64,000 nucleotides of DNA, taken from contig JAGZJZ010000001.1 in NCBI GenBank assembly GCA_018365455.1, positions 149,939 to 213,938 on the forward strand, given 5' to 3'. The translations under genes were made by a program, and so were the position numbers. The stretch's first letter is position 1. Every line of letters begins with the position of its first letter. This stretch comes from Clostridiales bacterium. Its GTDB lineage: Bacteria > Bacillota > Clostridia > Lachnospirales > Lachnospiraceae. The notes below the pieces were generated by a model that had not been told where the DNA came from, made no database searches, and saw only the letters and a program-made list of their open reading frames with translations. Positions 53,890 to 62,632 of the stretch are shown here, piece after piece.

Positions 53890-55448
53890 TCTGATTCACC
53901 TCCCGTTTGCTGACCCCATAAAGTACAAACCAGCTGGAAGGTATAATTCGCAGCTCCATCCTCACTACTGCCGCTGCTGAATCCAGTGTACTTCACATCC
54001 GTATATAATCCGGAATCAGATAAAATTTTGGCAAAAGCAGAGGCGCCGTCCTGGTTCGTTGTATTACAGGAAATGGTGATTTCCCCATTACTGTAACCGT
54101 AACTGTTAATCGTGACATCATCCGGTTTTTTTAAATCCAGATTATGAAAATCGTCTGCTTCCAATCGCCGGGTATTTTTAATAACGTCAATATATTGATT
54201 ACACGTTTCATTATACTCAGACAGGGATATGGTATAATCCTGTAATGCTTTCGCTCTTTGATACAGTTTTTGATTTTCAGGATCGTTAATAAAATCCTGG
54301 CTCATCTGTACCGATGCTTCAACGGATAAATTACTTGCTGACTGGAGTGCATAAACGCCCGCCATTATCAACACAATTCCCATACCGGCAGCCAGGGGGA
54401 TCAGATCCTTTTTGGTTGTCTTCTCCGTCTTTTTTTCCTTCATCAAAGGGAAGAAATCAATATCCTTTTCTTCTGCTACCTCTGACAGACTGCCTGCTGA
54501 AGCTCCTATAGCGTTCAAACAGGTTAAGTCATCGGGACCTGCAAAAGTTACATGCTCCGGAAATGCACACTTTACAGTTGTAATTCCCGTAGCATTTTCG
54601 ATACGGCTTAGAAACTGTGAATCTCTTGATAAATCTCCATACATTAAAATCTGGCCGACTTTATTCCTTTTCCCTGTCTGGGAATGGAACTGCACAAGCT
54701 TAGAAACATTTTCTACGATTTCTTCAAGCGCAATAGAAATTGGATCCACTTCCCGGTTAAGAGACTGCACAGCAGACACAATAAAAGCATTTTCTTCAAT
54801 GGTATCCTCGGCTTTGATCTGAGTGCTGCGGTATATCATCTTGCTGCCCGCCCCTGTAAATAAAAGACCAATCTGATCTCTTTCCGCACAGCATAGAATG
54901 GACATATCATTCCCTCCGGCAACTTTTAAGAGACATGCAAGACGCTCCATACTATTGCTGACCGTTTCGATTCGATAAGGAATAAGTCCTGCCCTGCGCA
55001 AAGTGGTGAGATAGTTATTGACCAGTGCCCTGGGCATTAAATAAACATCCACATTCTGCATCGTTTCGTTGTCTGCCCCATCCTTACGTTCATTCTTTTT
55101 AACAATATAATCAAACAAATAGTCTGATCGTAGCATTCCGGCCTTATTCAGCTCATTTTCCACCATGCCCCGGGTATGCTTTTTATTACCTGCAGGGACC
55201 TGGAATTCTTTTCTTAAAATGTCCACACCACTCACTGTAACAATACTTTTTTTAGTATGTATACGGTGCTCTTTTACTGCAACCTGGATAGCGGCTGCTA
55301 CAGAGGCAGTGTTTACGATCACTCCGTTTAAATAAGAACCGTCTGGCATTGGAATCTCAATAAAACGTTTCACATTTATAGATTTGGCATTCACATCTTC
55401 TTCTACTATATGAATATGTTCTGCCGTAAATTCAATCGATAGTATCAT
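53886..55448 (-). CDS. pilM: PilM-PilN fusion
   Basis: A 520-residue protein. The first about 330 residues are PilM: an actin-like ATPase fold (ILSIEFTAEHIHIVEED..., KKSIVTVSGVDILRKEFQVP, later ILMYGDLSRDSQFLSRIEN). After a Lys-rich stretch a membrane helix (LIPLAAGMGIVLIMAGVYAL, about 348-367) leads into a PilN-like coiled-coil and alpha/beta domain to the C-terminus. In most type IV pilus systems PilM binds the cytoplasmic tail of PilN as separate proteins; here they are one chain. The chosen ATG follows AAGGA; the open frame extends 13 residues upstream into pilC. Confidence 0.85.
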   Translation of the reverse strand: MILSIEFTAEHIHIVEEDVNAKSINVKRFIEIPMPDGSYLNGVIVNTASVAAAIQVAVKEHRIHTKKSIVTVSGVDILRKEFQVPAGNKKHTRGMVENELNKAGMLRSDYLFDYIVKKNERKDGADNETMQNVDVYLMPRALVNNYLTTLRRAGLIPYRIETVSNSMERLACLLKVAGGNDMSILCCAERDQIGLLFTGAGSKMIYRSTQIKAEDTIEENAFIVSAVQSLNREVDPISIALEEIVENVSKLVQFHSQTGKRNKVGQILMYGDLSRDSQFLSRIENATGITTVKCAFPEHVTFAGPDDLTCLNAIGASAGSLSEVAEEKDIDFFPLMKEKKTEKTTKKDLIPLAAGMGIVLIMAGVYALQSASNLSVEASVQMSQDFINDPENQKLYQRAKALQDYTISLSEYNETCNQYIDVIKNTRRLEADDFHNLDLKKPDDVTINSYGYSNGEITISCNTTNQDGASAFAKILSDSGLYTDVKYTGFSSGSSEDGAANYTFQLVCTLWGQQTGGESE

Positions 55449-55464
55449 TTTCGTCAGTTCCTTT

Positions 55465-56661
55465 CTAAATCGTCTGATACATTCCATATATCGGCATTAA
55501 AACGCTCGCCACTACCGATCCCACAATAATTGCAATTATAATCAACATTGCTGGTTCCATAATCGCCATCATTTTCTGAGTAGCTGTTTCTGATTCTTCC
55601 TCATAATATTCAGAAAGTTTTAAAAACATGGCATCCAGATTACCGGACTCTTCGCCAATATGAATCATGGACCAAACCATACTATCATACAGCCCCTGCT
55701 CTTCCAAAGCCTGAGATAGAGAAGTTCCTTTCTCTACCTGCTCTGTAGCCTGTTGCATTTTGTGTTCCAGATAAGTATTGGATATTACCGTACTGCAGAT
55801 ATCCATACAGCGTATAATTGATATTCCGCTGGAGTATAAAATACTCATTCCGTTGGCAAATCTGGATATTAATATTTTTTCCAAAAGCCTGCTGATCAGT
55901 GGGATTTTCAGCTTGCTTTTGTCATATCCCAAGCGAAAACCAGGATCCCTTTTTAAAAAATGAAGCAGTAAAATGATACTAATAATTACGCCCAGAGGGA
56001 TATACCACTGATTCTTCAAAAATACACTGAGCATCATATAAAATGAGGTAAGAGGGTTTAAATCCTGCCCCTCAAACATCGTAAAAAACTGCGGAAGTAC
56101 TACGGTAAACAATAAAATGATAACGGCAACGGTTATAGCCATTAATAATATGGGATATATTAAAGCAGTCTGAATTTTTCCCTTTAAACGATAGTCTCTC
56201 TCATAGTACTGCGCCATCTTTTCCATTACAATATCTAACGAGCCACTGGCCTCTCCTGCCAAAACCATGGCAGAAAGAAGTGTAGGAAATGTTTTGCCCA
56301 GCTTCTTCATTGCATCGTGCAGCGTCTCCCCTTTTTCAATTGCTTCGATCATATGCATATAACATTGTTTTTGCTTCGCCTTCCGACATCGTTCATATAA
56401 GAGCTGCAGCGAAGTCAGCATATTCATTCCGGAGGACAGCATGATTGCAAACTCCCTGCAGAATAAAGCTACTTCCTTTGGTTTAAAACGGTATTCAGAC
56501 TGATTCTGTGCTTCCCGCAGCAGATCTGTTCTGGAAACCGATATACAATACCAGCTCTGTTTATCTAAAAAAAGATAGAATTCATCGTCCCCATTGGCTT
56601 CTATTTTGCCATTATGTATTTTGCCAGCTGCATCTTTTGCCGAGTAATTATAAAGGATCAT
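55465..56661 (-). CDS. pilC: Pilus inner-membrane platform protein PilC
   Basis: A 398-residue polytopic protein of the GspF/PilC family on which the PilB and PilT motors act. Two homologous cytoplasmic four-helix domains alternate with membrane helices. The signatures KPKEVALFCREFAIMLSSGM and MVWSMIHIGEESGNLDAMFLKL (as two parts) are seen. AGGAGGACAGGT precedes the ATG. Confidence 0.93.
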   Translation of the reverse strand: MILYNYSAKDAAGKIHNGKIEANGDDEFYLFLDKQSWYCISVSRTDLLREAQNQSEYRFKPKEVALFCREFAIMLSSGMNMLTSLQLLYERCRKAKQKQCYMHMIEAIEKGETLHDAMKKLGKTFPTLLSAMVLAGEASGSLDIVMEKMAQYYERDYRLKGKIQTALIYPILLMAITVAVIILLFTVVLPQFFTMFEGQDLNPLTSFYMMLSVFLKNQWYIPLGVIISIILLLHFLKRDPGFRLGYDKSKLKIPLISRLLEKILISRFANGMSILYSSGISIIRCMDICSTVISNTYLEHKMQQATEQVEKGTSLSQALEEQGLYDSMVWSMIHIGEESGNLDAMFLKLSEYYEEESETATQKMMAIMEPAMLIIIAIIVGSVVASVLMPIYGMYQTI

Positions 56662-56671
56662 ACCTGTCCTC

Positions 56672-57193
56672 CTAACTTTTTTCAGGTCCATAAAGTCTAA
56701 TATATCGAACTTTTTCTATCACCTTTTTACCTGTATTTCTATTCGTTAATGTTACTGTTAACTTACATACATTTTTTTCGGAAGCTGTGTCAGATTCTGA
56801 AAATGTTTTGGAAATTTCAGCGCTTATTCCCAGCTTATTATTCATAAAATATTTCTCATCATATGCAAGGCCCGGAATGACTTTGCAATCCTCACCTAAT
56901 TGTATTTCCCGATTTTCCCCGGTGCTATATAGGTAATAAATAGTGTCAGGACTGCCCTCCTTTACTTCTACGGCTCCAGAGTAAGTGATCTGTTCATCAA
57001 TTGCCGTAATCACGCTATTTGCTATCTGACTGGCATTGCTTGCACTGATAACTTTTTGATAAGATTTAAACCACTGGGGAAGTATTGCTGCTACTGTAGT
57101 AAAGAAAACAGCAACCAATGTGACTGTCAGAATTACTTCTATTAGGGTAAAACCTTTTTTTCTATCTGGATTTATACGCAATCTCTTCTTCAT
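56672..57193 (-). CDS. Type IV minor pilin (prepilin-type N-terminus)
   Basis: A 173-residue protein with a basic leader ending DRKKG, cleaved before FTLIEVILTVTLVAVFFTTV with Glu5 present. The globular part is not recognised. The start overlaps the stop of the preceding gene by 4 bases (ATGA). Likely a pilus-priming minor pilin of the GspJ/PilW kind by position, not by sequence. Confidence 0.85.
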   Translation of the reverse strand: MKKRLRINPDRKKGFTLIEVILTVTLVAVFFTTVAAILPQWFKSYQKVISASNASQIANSVITAIDEQITYSGAVEVKEGSPDTIYYLYSTGENREIQLGEDCKVIPGLAYDEKYFMNNKLGISAEISKTFSESDTASEKNVCKLTVTLTNRNTGKKVIEKVRYIRLYGPEKS

Positions 57194-57615
57194 GATCCAT
57201 CACCACTTTCAGACTCTGGAATTCTTTGAAACTTTGCAAGCACAGAATCAGTGGTACCTTCCGAATCACCACTCTTTGGCTTCACCAATTTTACTTTCGC
57301 ACTTACTTCTGTCTGCTCTGCTAAACTGCCGTCTTTGGTAAGTTTGAATTTCAGTTCAATATCCGATTTCATTGTCTTTAAATTATTCCCAAGTTCCAGA
57401 TCATTTATCTGATGATTCAGGTTTTTCTGAATGGCATTGTTTTTCACTAAAATACGGTTTGCATTGGAAAATAAAACAGCAACCAAAACCATGGTCATTG
57501 CAAATAATGCCAAACTTGTAACTAACTCGATCATCGTTTCACCCCGGTTATTTAAACAAATACTCCGGCGGCTAAAGAAATATTTCACTTTATAAATTAA
57601 TTTATTTCTTATCAT
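57190..57615 (-). CDS. Type IV minor pilin with atypical cleavage site
   Basis: A 141-residue protein whose hydrophobic helix is preceded by a 27-residue basic leader. The predicted site is LNNRG before ETMIELVTSLALFAMTMVLV, with Glu at +5 but Glu also at +1, where Phe or Met is usual. Leader length and +1 residue are unlike the major pilin. It overlaps the upstream gene by about 14 bases. The ATG at 57615 is preferred over a GTG four codons earlier, which lacks a ribosome site. Confidence 0.75.
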   Translation of the reverse strand: MIRNKLIYKVKYFFSRRSICLNNRGETMIELVTSLALFAMTMVLVAVLFSNANRILVKNNAIQKNLNHQINDLELGNNLKTMKSDIELKFKLTKDGSLAEQTEVSAKVKLVKPKSGDSEGTTDSVLAKFQRIPESESGDGS

Positions 57616-58099
57616 TTGACACCACACCTTCGCATTTTAATAAAGTGTATTTTGTTTGACCGGGTAAACTTTTATCCTGTAAGTAGAATGATGTAATACT
57701 GTAATCTCTGGATTTATAATGGATGATGGTCTGTGCCTTTACACGGTTTTTTTGTGTTACTGTCGAATCTCTTGTGAATTTTACCGACACATCAATTTCA
57801 GTTCCATTGCCGTCTTCCAGTTTATTACTTAAATCCGCTTTCATACCGGAAGATTCTGCATCTTCTCCTTCTAAACAGGCATCCAGATTAAATGCTCCGT
57901 CTTGTATCATGTCGTCAACAATCTCATATATGGAGTTTACATATTGAATAGCCTGTTCGTTGACTAACTGCCCTCTTGAATTGTATGTATTGGCGGACGC
58001 TGCAGCCAGCACATTAAATCCGATTACAGCAAGTACCATGAAGATACAAATTGCCAGAAGCATAGATGCTCCTTTATTTTCTGCAAGCGTTTTTCTCAC
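57602..58099 (-). CDS. PilX/GspK-like minor pilin lacking Glu5
   Basis: A 165-residue protein with a short leader MRKTLAENKG, then ASMLLAICIFMVLAVIGFNV. The +5 position is Leu instead of Glu. Tip-located minor pilins such as GspK commonly lack Glu5. The remaining domain is of unknown fold with an acidic centre. The start is GTG behind GGAGAGG. It is the first gene of the pilus operon, downstream of a strong promoter. Confidence 0.8.
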   Translation of the reverse strand: MRKTLAENKGASMLLAICIFMVLAVIGFNVLAAASANTYNSRGQLVNEQAIQYVNSIYEIVDDMIQDGAFNLDACLEGEDAESSGMKADLSNKLEDGNGTEIDVSVKFTRDSTVTQKNRVKAQTIIHYKSRDYSITSFYLQDKSLPGQTKYTLLKCEGVVSNDKK

Positions 58100-58136
58100 T
58101 TCTGGATCATCCTCTCCACTAAATTCTATTATCCTA

Positions 58137-58164
58137 ATTATAGCACAGACACAAATTTAATCAA
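58137..58164 (-). promoter_or_regulatory. Promoter of the pilus operon
   Basis: On the minus strand TTGATT (58159-58164) and TATAAT (58137-58142) with a 16-base spacer, 38 bases before the first minor pilin. The rest of the 58100-58444 gap is AT-rich with no gene apart from the feoB terminator. Confidence 0.7.
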
Positions 58165-58405
58165 TAAAAATTATGTTTAATTTCTGCAATTTTTTATATA
58201 TTTCGACAATAACATGCATTGTATATCGTGATCATCCATTTAATGGTAATACTGAGTAAATAACTTAAAATCACTTTATTAAACTTTGCAAATATCTGAT
58301 AGAATTTTACTTCTCAGACATCTACTGCCCGTTCTTATACATCATACTGTACCATTAACATCAGTACTACATCAAAATTAACAGGATAAGACAAAACTTT
58401 CGCAC

Positions 58406-58440
58406 AAAAAGATGAAGCATCCTCAAAACGCTTCATCTTT
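58406..58440 (-). terminator. feoB terminator
   Basis: AAAGATGAAGC and GCTTCATCTTT form a perfect 11-bp stem, followed by TTTTTG on the minus strand (counting the stem end). It lies 4 bases after the feoB stop. Confidence 0.88.
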
Positions 58441-58444
58441 ATCC

Positions 58445-60436
58445 TTAAAATATCCGACTTCCAACCTGATATACAAGTACTGCCAGCCCCCATGCAAGCA
58501 GCAGCTGGAATAAAACCATTTGTATAGTAAACTTCCAGGAATTCGTCTCTTTTTTTATAGTTGCCACCGTAGCTGCACAAGGCGTATACAAGAGGCAGAA
58601 AATCATAAGTGCATAAGCATTTACCATGCCAAACCCGGCACTCCCAAGATTGTCTATGATCTGTGCCATTCCAGCAGCGGAATTAGCATTGCCAACACCA
58701 AACAAAACTGCAAAACTGGACACAACTACTTCTTTCGCAGATAAACCGGCTATGAGGGAAACACCGATTTGCCACATTCCCAATCCGGCAGGCGCCAGAA
58801 TCGGCTCCATCCACTTCCCTATCATGGCTCCAAAACTTAAGGATACATCTTCCACCATGCCGCTAAAGTTAAAGTTTAATATAAACCAGATTACAATTGA
58901 GGCAACAAATATAGTAGTTCCTGCTTTTGTAAGATAATCCTTTACTTTTTCCCATACATATATAAATATTGTACGTGTATTAGGCATTTTATATTCCGGC
59001 AATTCGATGAGAAGAGACTGGCTTTTTCTCTTATTGGAATCCAGTTTGTTTTTCACCAGTGCAATTACGATACCGATTACCATTCCGATCACATACATGG
59101 AAAACGCAGCAGCCATTGCATATTTGCCAAAGAACATGTCTGCAAACAGAACGTATATGGGCAGTCTTGCGGAACATGACATAAATGGTGTAATCAGAAT
59201 CGTTTTTTTCCGGTCTTCTTCCCGCTCTAACGCTCTGGTTGCCATGATTGCCGGAACGCTGCATCCGAATCCCAGAATCATTGGCAAAAATGCCTTTCCG
59301 GACAGTCCCGCTTTTCCCATTAATTTATCCATTACATATGCCACACGAGCCATATAACCGCTGTCTTCTAATATAGCAAGCGCCAGGAAAAGTATAAATA
59401 TGTTGGGAAGAAATGTCAGAATTCCGCCCACTCCCGCGATAATGCCATCAACTACCAGGCTAATCAGCCAGTCAGCGGCTTTTATGTTTAACAACAGTTG
59501 ATGAACTCCATCGGAAAATGCGCTCAATCCGATTTCAAACACACCCTTCAGTGCGTCACCAACTACAAACGTCAGGAAAAATACAAGTGCCATAATCCCA
59601 AGAAATATGGGTACGCCCCAGATGGGGTGTGTCAGTATTTCATCAATCCGATCCGTAGAAGCTGCCTTTTCATTCCGATAGAACAAACACTCTTCCATAA
59701 CTTCTTCAATATAATCGTATTTCTGATTAATGATTTCTTTTTCATAACTGCGATCCACTACTTTATTGGTTTCATCCAGGTACTGGGAAATCAGCTCCTC
59801 ATCTTTTTCCAGGAGTTTGATCGCCATCCAGCGGTCATTACGGATCTTTGGGTGGTACTCTTTCAGAATTTCCTGAATCTTACCTATCTTCTCCTCAATA
59901 TCCGCAGAATAGTGGATTACCTGCTCGTTGGGTCCTTCTTCGTAGTGATGCTTTACTGCATGCATTAATACGTCCAGTCCGGTTCGTTTTCTGGCTGAAA
60001 CCGGAACAACCGGAATCGCACCCAATAATTCCGGTAAACGGTGCAGATCAATTTCCATCCCCCGCTCTTCCACAATATCCATCATATTCAGCGCCAGAAT
60101 GACAGGCTTGCCAAGTTCCAGCAATTGTGTGGTCAGATAGAGGTTGCGTTCCATTGCCGATGCATCTACGATATTTACAATGACATCAATATCTTCTTCC
60201 ATTATACATTTTCTGGTTACTTTTTCTTCAATTGAATAGGATGTGAGGCTATAGATTCCAGGGGTGTCAATAAGCTTAATATGCTGGCCTTTGTAATTTG
60301 TCCAGCCTTCCTTTCGCTCAACTGTAACCCCCGGCCAGTTTGCCACTTTAAGATTCGCACCGGTAAATGCGTTAAACAAAGTGGTCTTCCCACAATTTGG
60401 ATTTCCTACAAATGCCACATTAATTGTCTGTTTCAT
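58445..60436 (-). CDS. feoB: Ferrous iron transporter FeoB
   Basis: A 663-residue ferrous iron importer. The N-terminal G domain has G1 VGNPNCGKTTLFNAFTG (near 9-25), G3 DTPGIYSL and G4 ALNMMDIVEE. A GDI-type helical region follows. The membrane part carries the two Gate motifs with Cys: MILGFGCSVPAIMATRALE and FCLLYTPCAATVATIKKE. The ATG lies inside the end of feoA (17-base overlap) and follows GAGGAGCAGCG; the longer frame is rejected. Iron-regulated control is likely but I did not identify a Fur box. Confidence 0.95.
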   Translation of the reverse strand: MKQTINVAFVGNPNCGKTTLFNAFTGANLKVANWPGVTVERKEGWTNYKGQHIKLIDTPGIYSLTSYSIEEKVTRKCIMEEDIDVIVNIVDASAMERNLYLTTQLLELGKPVILALNMMDIVEERGMEIDLHRLPELLGAIPVVPVSARKRTGLDVLMHAVKHHYEEGPNEQVIHYSADIEEKIGKIQEILKEYHPKIRNDRWMAIKLLEKDEELISQYLDETNKVVDRSYEKEIINQKYDYIEEVMEECLFYRNEKAASTDRIDEILTHPIWGVPIFLGIMALVFFLTFVVGDALKGVFEIGLSAFSDGVHQLLLNIKAADWLISLVVDGIIAGVGGILTFLPNIFILFLALAILEDSGYMARVAYVMDKLMGKAGLSGKAFLPMILGFGCSVPAIMATRALEREEDRKKTILITPFMSCSARLPIYVLFADMFFGKYAMAAAFSMYVIGMVIGIVIALVKNKLDSNKRKSQSLLIELPEYKMPNTRTIFIYVWEKVKDYLTKAGTTIFVASIVIWFILNFNFSGMVEDVSLSFGAMIGKWMEPILAPAGLGMWQIGVSLIAGLSAKEVVVSSFAVLFGVGNANSAAGMAQIIDNLGSAGFGMVNAYALMIFCLLYTPCAATVATIKKETNSWKFTIQMVLFQLLLAWGLAVLVYQVGSRIF

Positions 60437-60659
60437 CACGCTGCTCCTCTGCCTCAATCCCTGATGCAAATTCTCTTCCCAATGCCCATTTTGTGCCGCG
60501 CACTTTTATGATCACTGCTCCGTTCTTTTTCATGTTCATGATTTTTACTTTTGTGCCTTCAAATATACCCAGTGCTTCCAGTCTTCTTGTTATCCCTTCA
60601 TCCAGGTGAAGTCCTGCCACTACATAAGTATCTCCTATTTTTCCATCGGATAATGTCAT
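60420..60659 (-). CDS. feoA: FeoA protein
   Basis: A 79-residue SH3-like protein that supports FeoB. Core motifs: LDEGITRRLEALGIFEGTKV and RGTKWALGREFASGIE. GAGAGG lies about 8 bases before the ATG. Its 3' end overlaps feoB. Only 4 bases separate it from the ftsW stop, so it appears to be transcribed with ftsW. Confidence 0.93.
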   Translation of the reverse strand: MTLSDGKIGDTYVVAGLHLDEGITRRLEALGIFEGTKVKIMNMKKNGAVIIKVRGTKWALGREFASGIEAEEQRDETDN

Positions 60660-60663
60660 TTGT

Positions 60664-61905
60664 TTAACCTCTCACCGTAAAATGATTCCCTTCTTTTGCT
60701 TCTTCTTCCTGTTCTTTAAACTTAATCTGTCTGGAAACGCTCAGCGCCAGTGCCATCTCCGCCATCAGGAACATGACAGAGGTACCTCCATAACTAACAA
60801 AAGGAAGGGTGATACCTGTGGTTGGAATCAGATTGATAACAACCGCTATATTCAATACAACCTGAATTGCAATATGGGCAAATATTCCGGTTGCAATCAG
60901 AGAACCTAACAAATCCGGTGCATTTTGTGCAATAAATAAAAGTCTGTATAGGAGAAAAATAAACAATATTGTAAGCATTGCTGCGCCAAAAACCCCTAGT
61001 TCTTCACATACAATTGAGAAAATCATATCATTCTGGGCTTCCGGCAGTGAGCCTAATTTCTGGGTACTGTTGCCCAGTCCTTTTCCAAACAGACCTCCGG
61101 AACCAATGGCATACAATGCCTGCATAACTTGATATCCCCCCAGACTGGAGTAGGTCTCCGGTTCTAACCATACCAAAATACGCTTAATTCGGAAACTGTC
61201 TGAGTTCTGCACTGCCGATGCCAGATAAGCAACCAGCAAACCGATCACCGCTGCCACGCTGCAGCCGCCAACCACAAAAGGAAGCGTCTTGGGATGGGCT
61301 ATAAAAATTAAGATTACGGTAATTCCTGCAATAATAATCGCCGTACTCAGGTTCTCTGTAAACAAATATGTAAATATAGATGTTGCGGCACCAAATCCCA
61401 TAACAATCATAGGTGCCTTAAATCCTTTCATATTTTTTCCAAGCTTCACAATTAAAAAAGGAAGAAATAAGATAACTGCTAATTTAGCAAGCTCCGCCGG
61501 CTGAAAGGATATTGGTCCCAGATAAATCCAGCGCCTTGCACCATTAATCGTCCTGCCCACAAACTTTGTAGCAATCAACAAAATATTTGCAATAATATAA
61601 ATAAAAAGTGCAAACTTTGCATAAACATGATAATCAATCTGGGAAAACAGTAACACCACCACAAGACAGACTGCGCTGATGATTGCCTGCTTTCCAAAAT
61701 AATACATGTCCGATCCGAACTCAATCTGGGCTTCGTATGCACTGGTACTATACAACATAACCAATCCAAAGCAGGTCAGCAAAATGACACTCGCTAAAAG
61801 ATTATAATCATAATAACGAAATTCACCCCGTAATCTTTTTCTGATTGATTTTTTCTTTCTTGCCGGATAATTTCCTCTCCCTGCATTTCTAGTTTTCTGA
61901 ACCAT
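60664..61905 (-). CDS. ftsW: FtsW/RodA/SpoVE family lipid II polymerase
   Basis: A 413-residue SEDS glycosyltransferase that polymerises peptidoglycan. About ten membrane helices; motifs include WIYLGPISFQPAELAKLAVI, the catalytic-loop sequence EAQNDMIFSIVCEELGVFG and LPFVSYGGTSVMFLM. A basic cytoplasmic N-terminus (about 1-35) precedes TM1. In a spore former this could be FtsW for division or SpoVE for the spore cortex; the sequence does not decide. The position upstream of feoAB, away from a dcw cluster, is unusual. A TATAAT -10 on the minus strand is near 61990. Confidence 0.9.
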   Translation of the reverse strand: MVQKTRNAGRGNYPARKKKSIRKRLRGEFRYYDYNLLASVILLTCFGLVMLYSTSAYEAQIEFGSDMYYFGKQAIISAVCLVVVLLFSQIDYHVYAKFALFIYIIANILLIATKFVGRTINGARRWIYLGPISFQPAELAKLAVILFLPFLIVKLGKNMKGFKAPMIVMGFGAATSIFTYLFTENLSTAIIIAGITVILIFIAHPKTLPFVVGGCSVAAVIGLLVAYLASAVQNSDSFRIKRILVWLEPETYSSLGGYQVMQALYAIGSGGLFGKGLGNSTQKLGSLPEAQNDMIFSIVCEELGVFGAAMLTILFIFLLYRLLFIAQNAPDLLGSLIATGIFAHIAIQVVLNIAVVINLIPTTGITLPFVSYGGTSVMFLMAEMALALSVSRQIKFKEQEEEAKEGNHFTVRG

Positions 61906-62061
61906 TTATAAACTCCTTAATTTCCCTGAACGTGCCTAAAATCATCTTCCTGCCATATACACGTCCCACTTACTTTTTGCCTATGGATTATAATACCACA
62001 TTCCCCTGAAAATAGGAAGCGTGAATTCCGCTCAATGGGAAGTTTTTAGCCATGGCTAACA

Positions 62062-62277
62062 TTATTTTTGGAACAGACGCAATAAGCGCTCTTCCATCTG
62101 CTTTTTACGCAGGGCAGTTTCCTTTACCAGTAAAATATAGGAGCCATTTTCATCCAGTTCCAAACAACTGCCCTCTTTGCAGTCAGGGGGAAGTTTTGTT
62201 AAAGGAATAGTTATCATGGATTTATCTTCCGTTTCACATACTGCTGTATTTTTTTCTATTCTGTCTATAACAATCAT
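62062..62277 (-). CDS. DUF3006 domain protein
   Basis: A 71-residue cytoplasmic protein. It begins MIVIDRIEKNTAVCETEDKS, which is the DUF3006 signature (short beta-rich domain), and ends in a basic helix. Such proteins often sit beside metallo-beta-lactamase or ComEC-like genes, but here none is nearby. Function is unknown. A 12-bp palindrome TAGCCATGGCTA lies a few bases after its stop. Confidence 0.75.
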   Translation of the reverse strand: MIVIDRIEKNTAVCETEDKSMITIPLTKLPPDCKEGSCLELDENGSYILLVKETALRKKQMEERLLRLFQK

Positions 62278-62440
62278 TTTACACCTCTTCTTTTATTTTG
62301 GACATCCGGTACATGTAACCAATTTATTTTTATTCTATCACATTTCATGATTATTTCAAACTTTATCCGTAATATGACACGTTTTTAAAGGTATTTCATA
62401 AGATAATATTGAAATTAAGAATAATGAATAAGGAGACTTT

Positions 62441-62632
62441 ATGAATAATTGTACACCTTGTGATTATAAAACAACAAGACCTTGTACTTGCCTGGAAGAT
62501 ATGCCGGTAGCAATGGCTTACGTACCATGGCAGACATTTCACGATAAGTTTGAACTGTGTAAAGCCCTTGAGGTTGGCACCATCTTCCCCGAACTTTGCA
62601 AACCATTTTGCGGAAAGAGAGGTTGCCGTTAA
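62441..62632 (+). CDS. cotJA: Spore coat protein CotJA
   Basis: A 63-residue spore-coat component. After a Cys-rich N-terminus (MNNCTPCDYKTTRPCTCLED) it has the CotJA core VAMAYVPWQTFHDKFELCKA followed by GTIFPELCKPF. AAGGAGA lies 6 bases before the ATG. Its stop overlaps the cotJB start (TAATG). A sporulation sigma factor should drive it, but I cannot identify the promoter with confidence. Confidence 0.9.
   Translation: MNNCTPCDYKTTRPCTCLEDMPVAMAYVPWQTFHDKFELCKALEVGTIFPELCKPFCGKRGCR

Noticed and set aside
58335..58580. 81-codon minus-strand frame at the feoB 3' end
   Set aside because: Overlaps feoB and crosses its terminator; no recognisable protein.
62047..62058. 12-bp palindrome TAGCCATGGCTA as an operator
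   Set aside because: Lies downstream of the DUF3006 gene and not at a promoter; length is not exceptional for chance in 64 kb.
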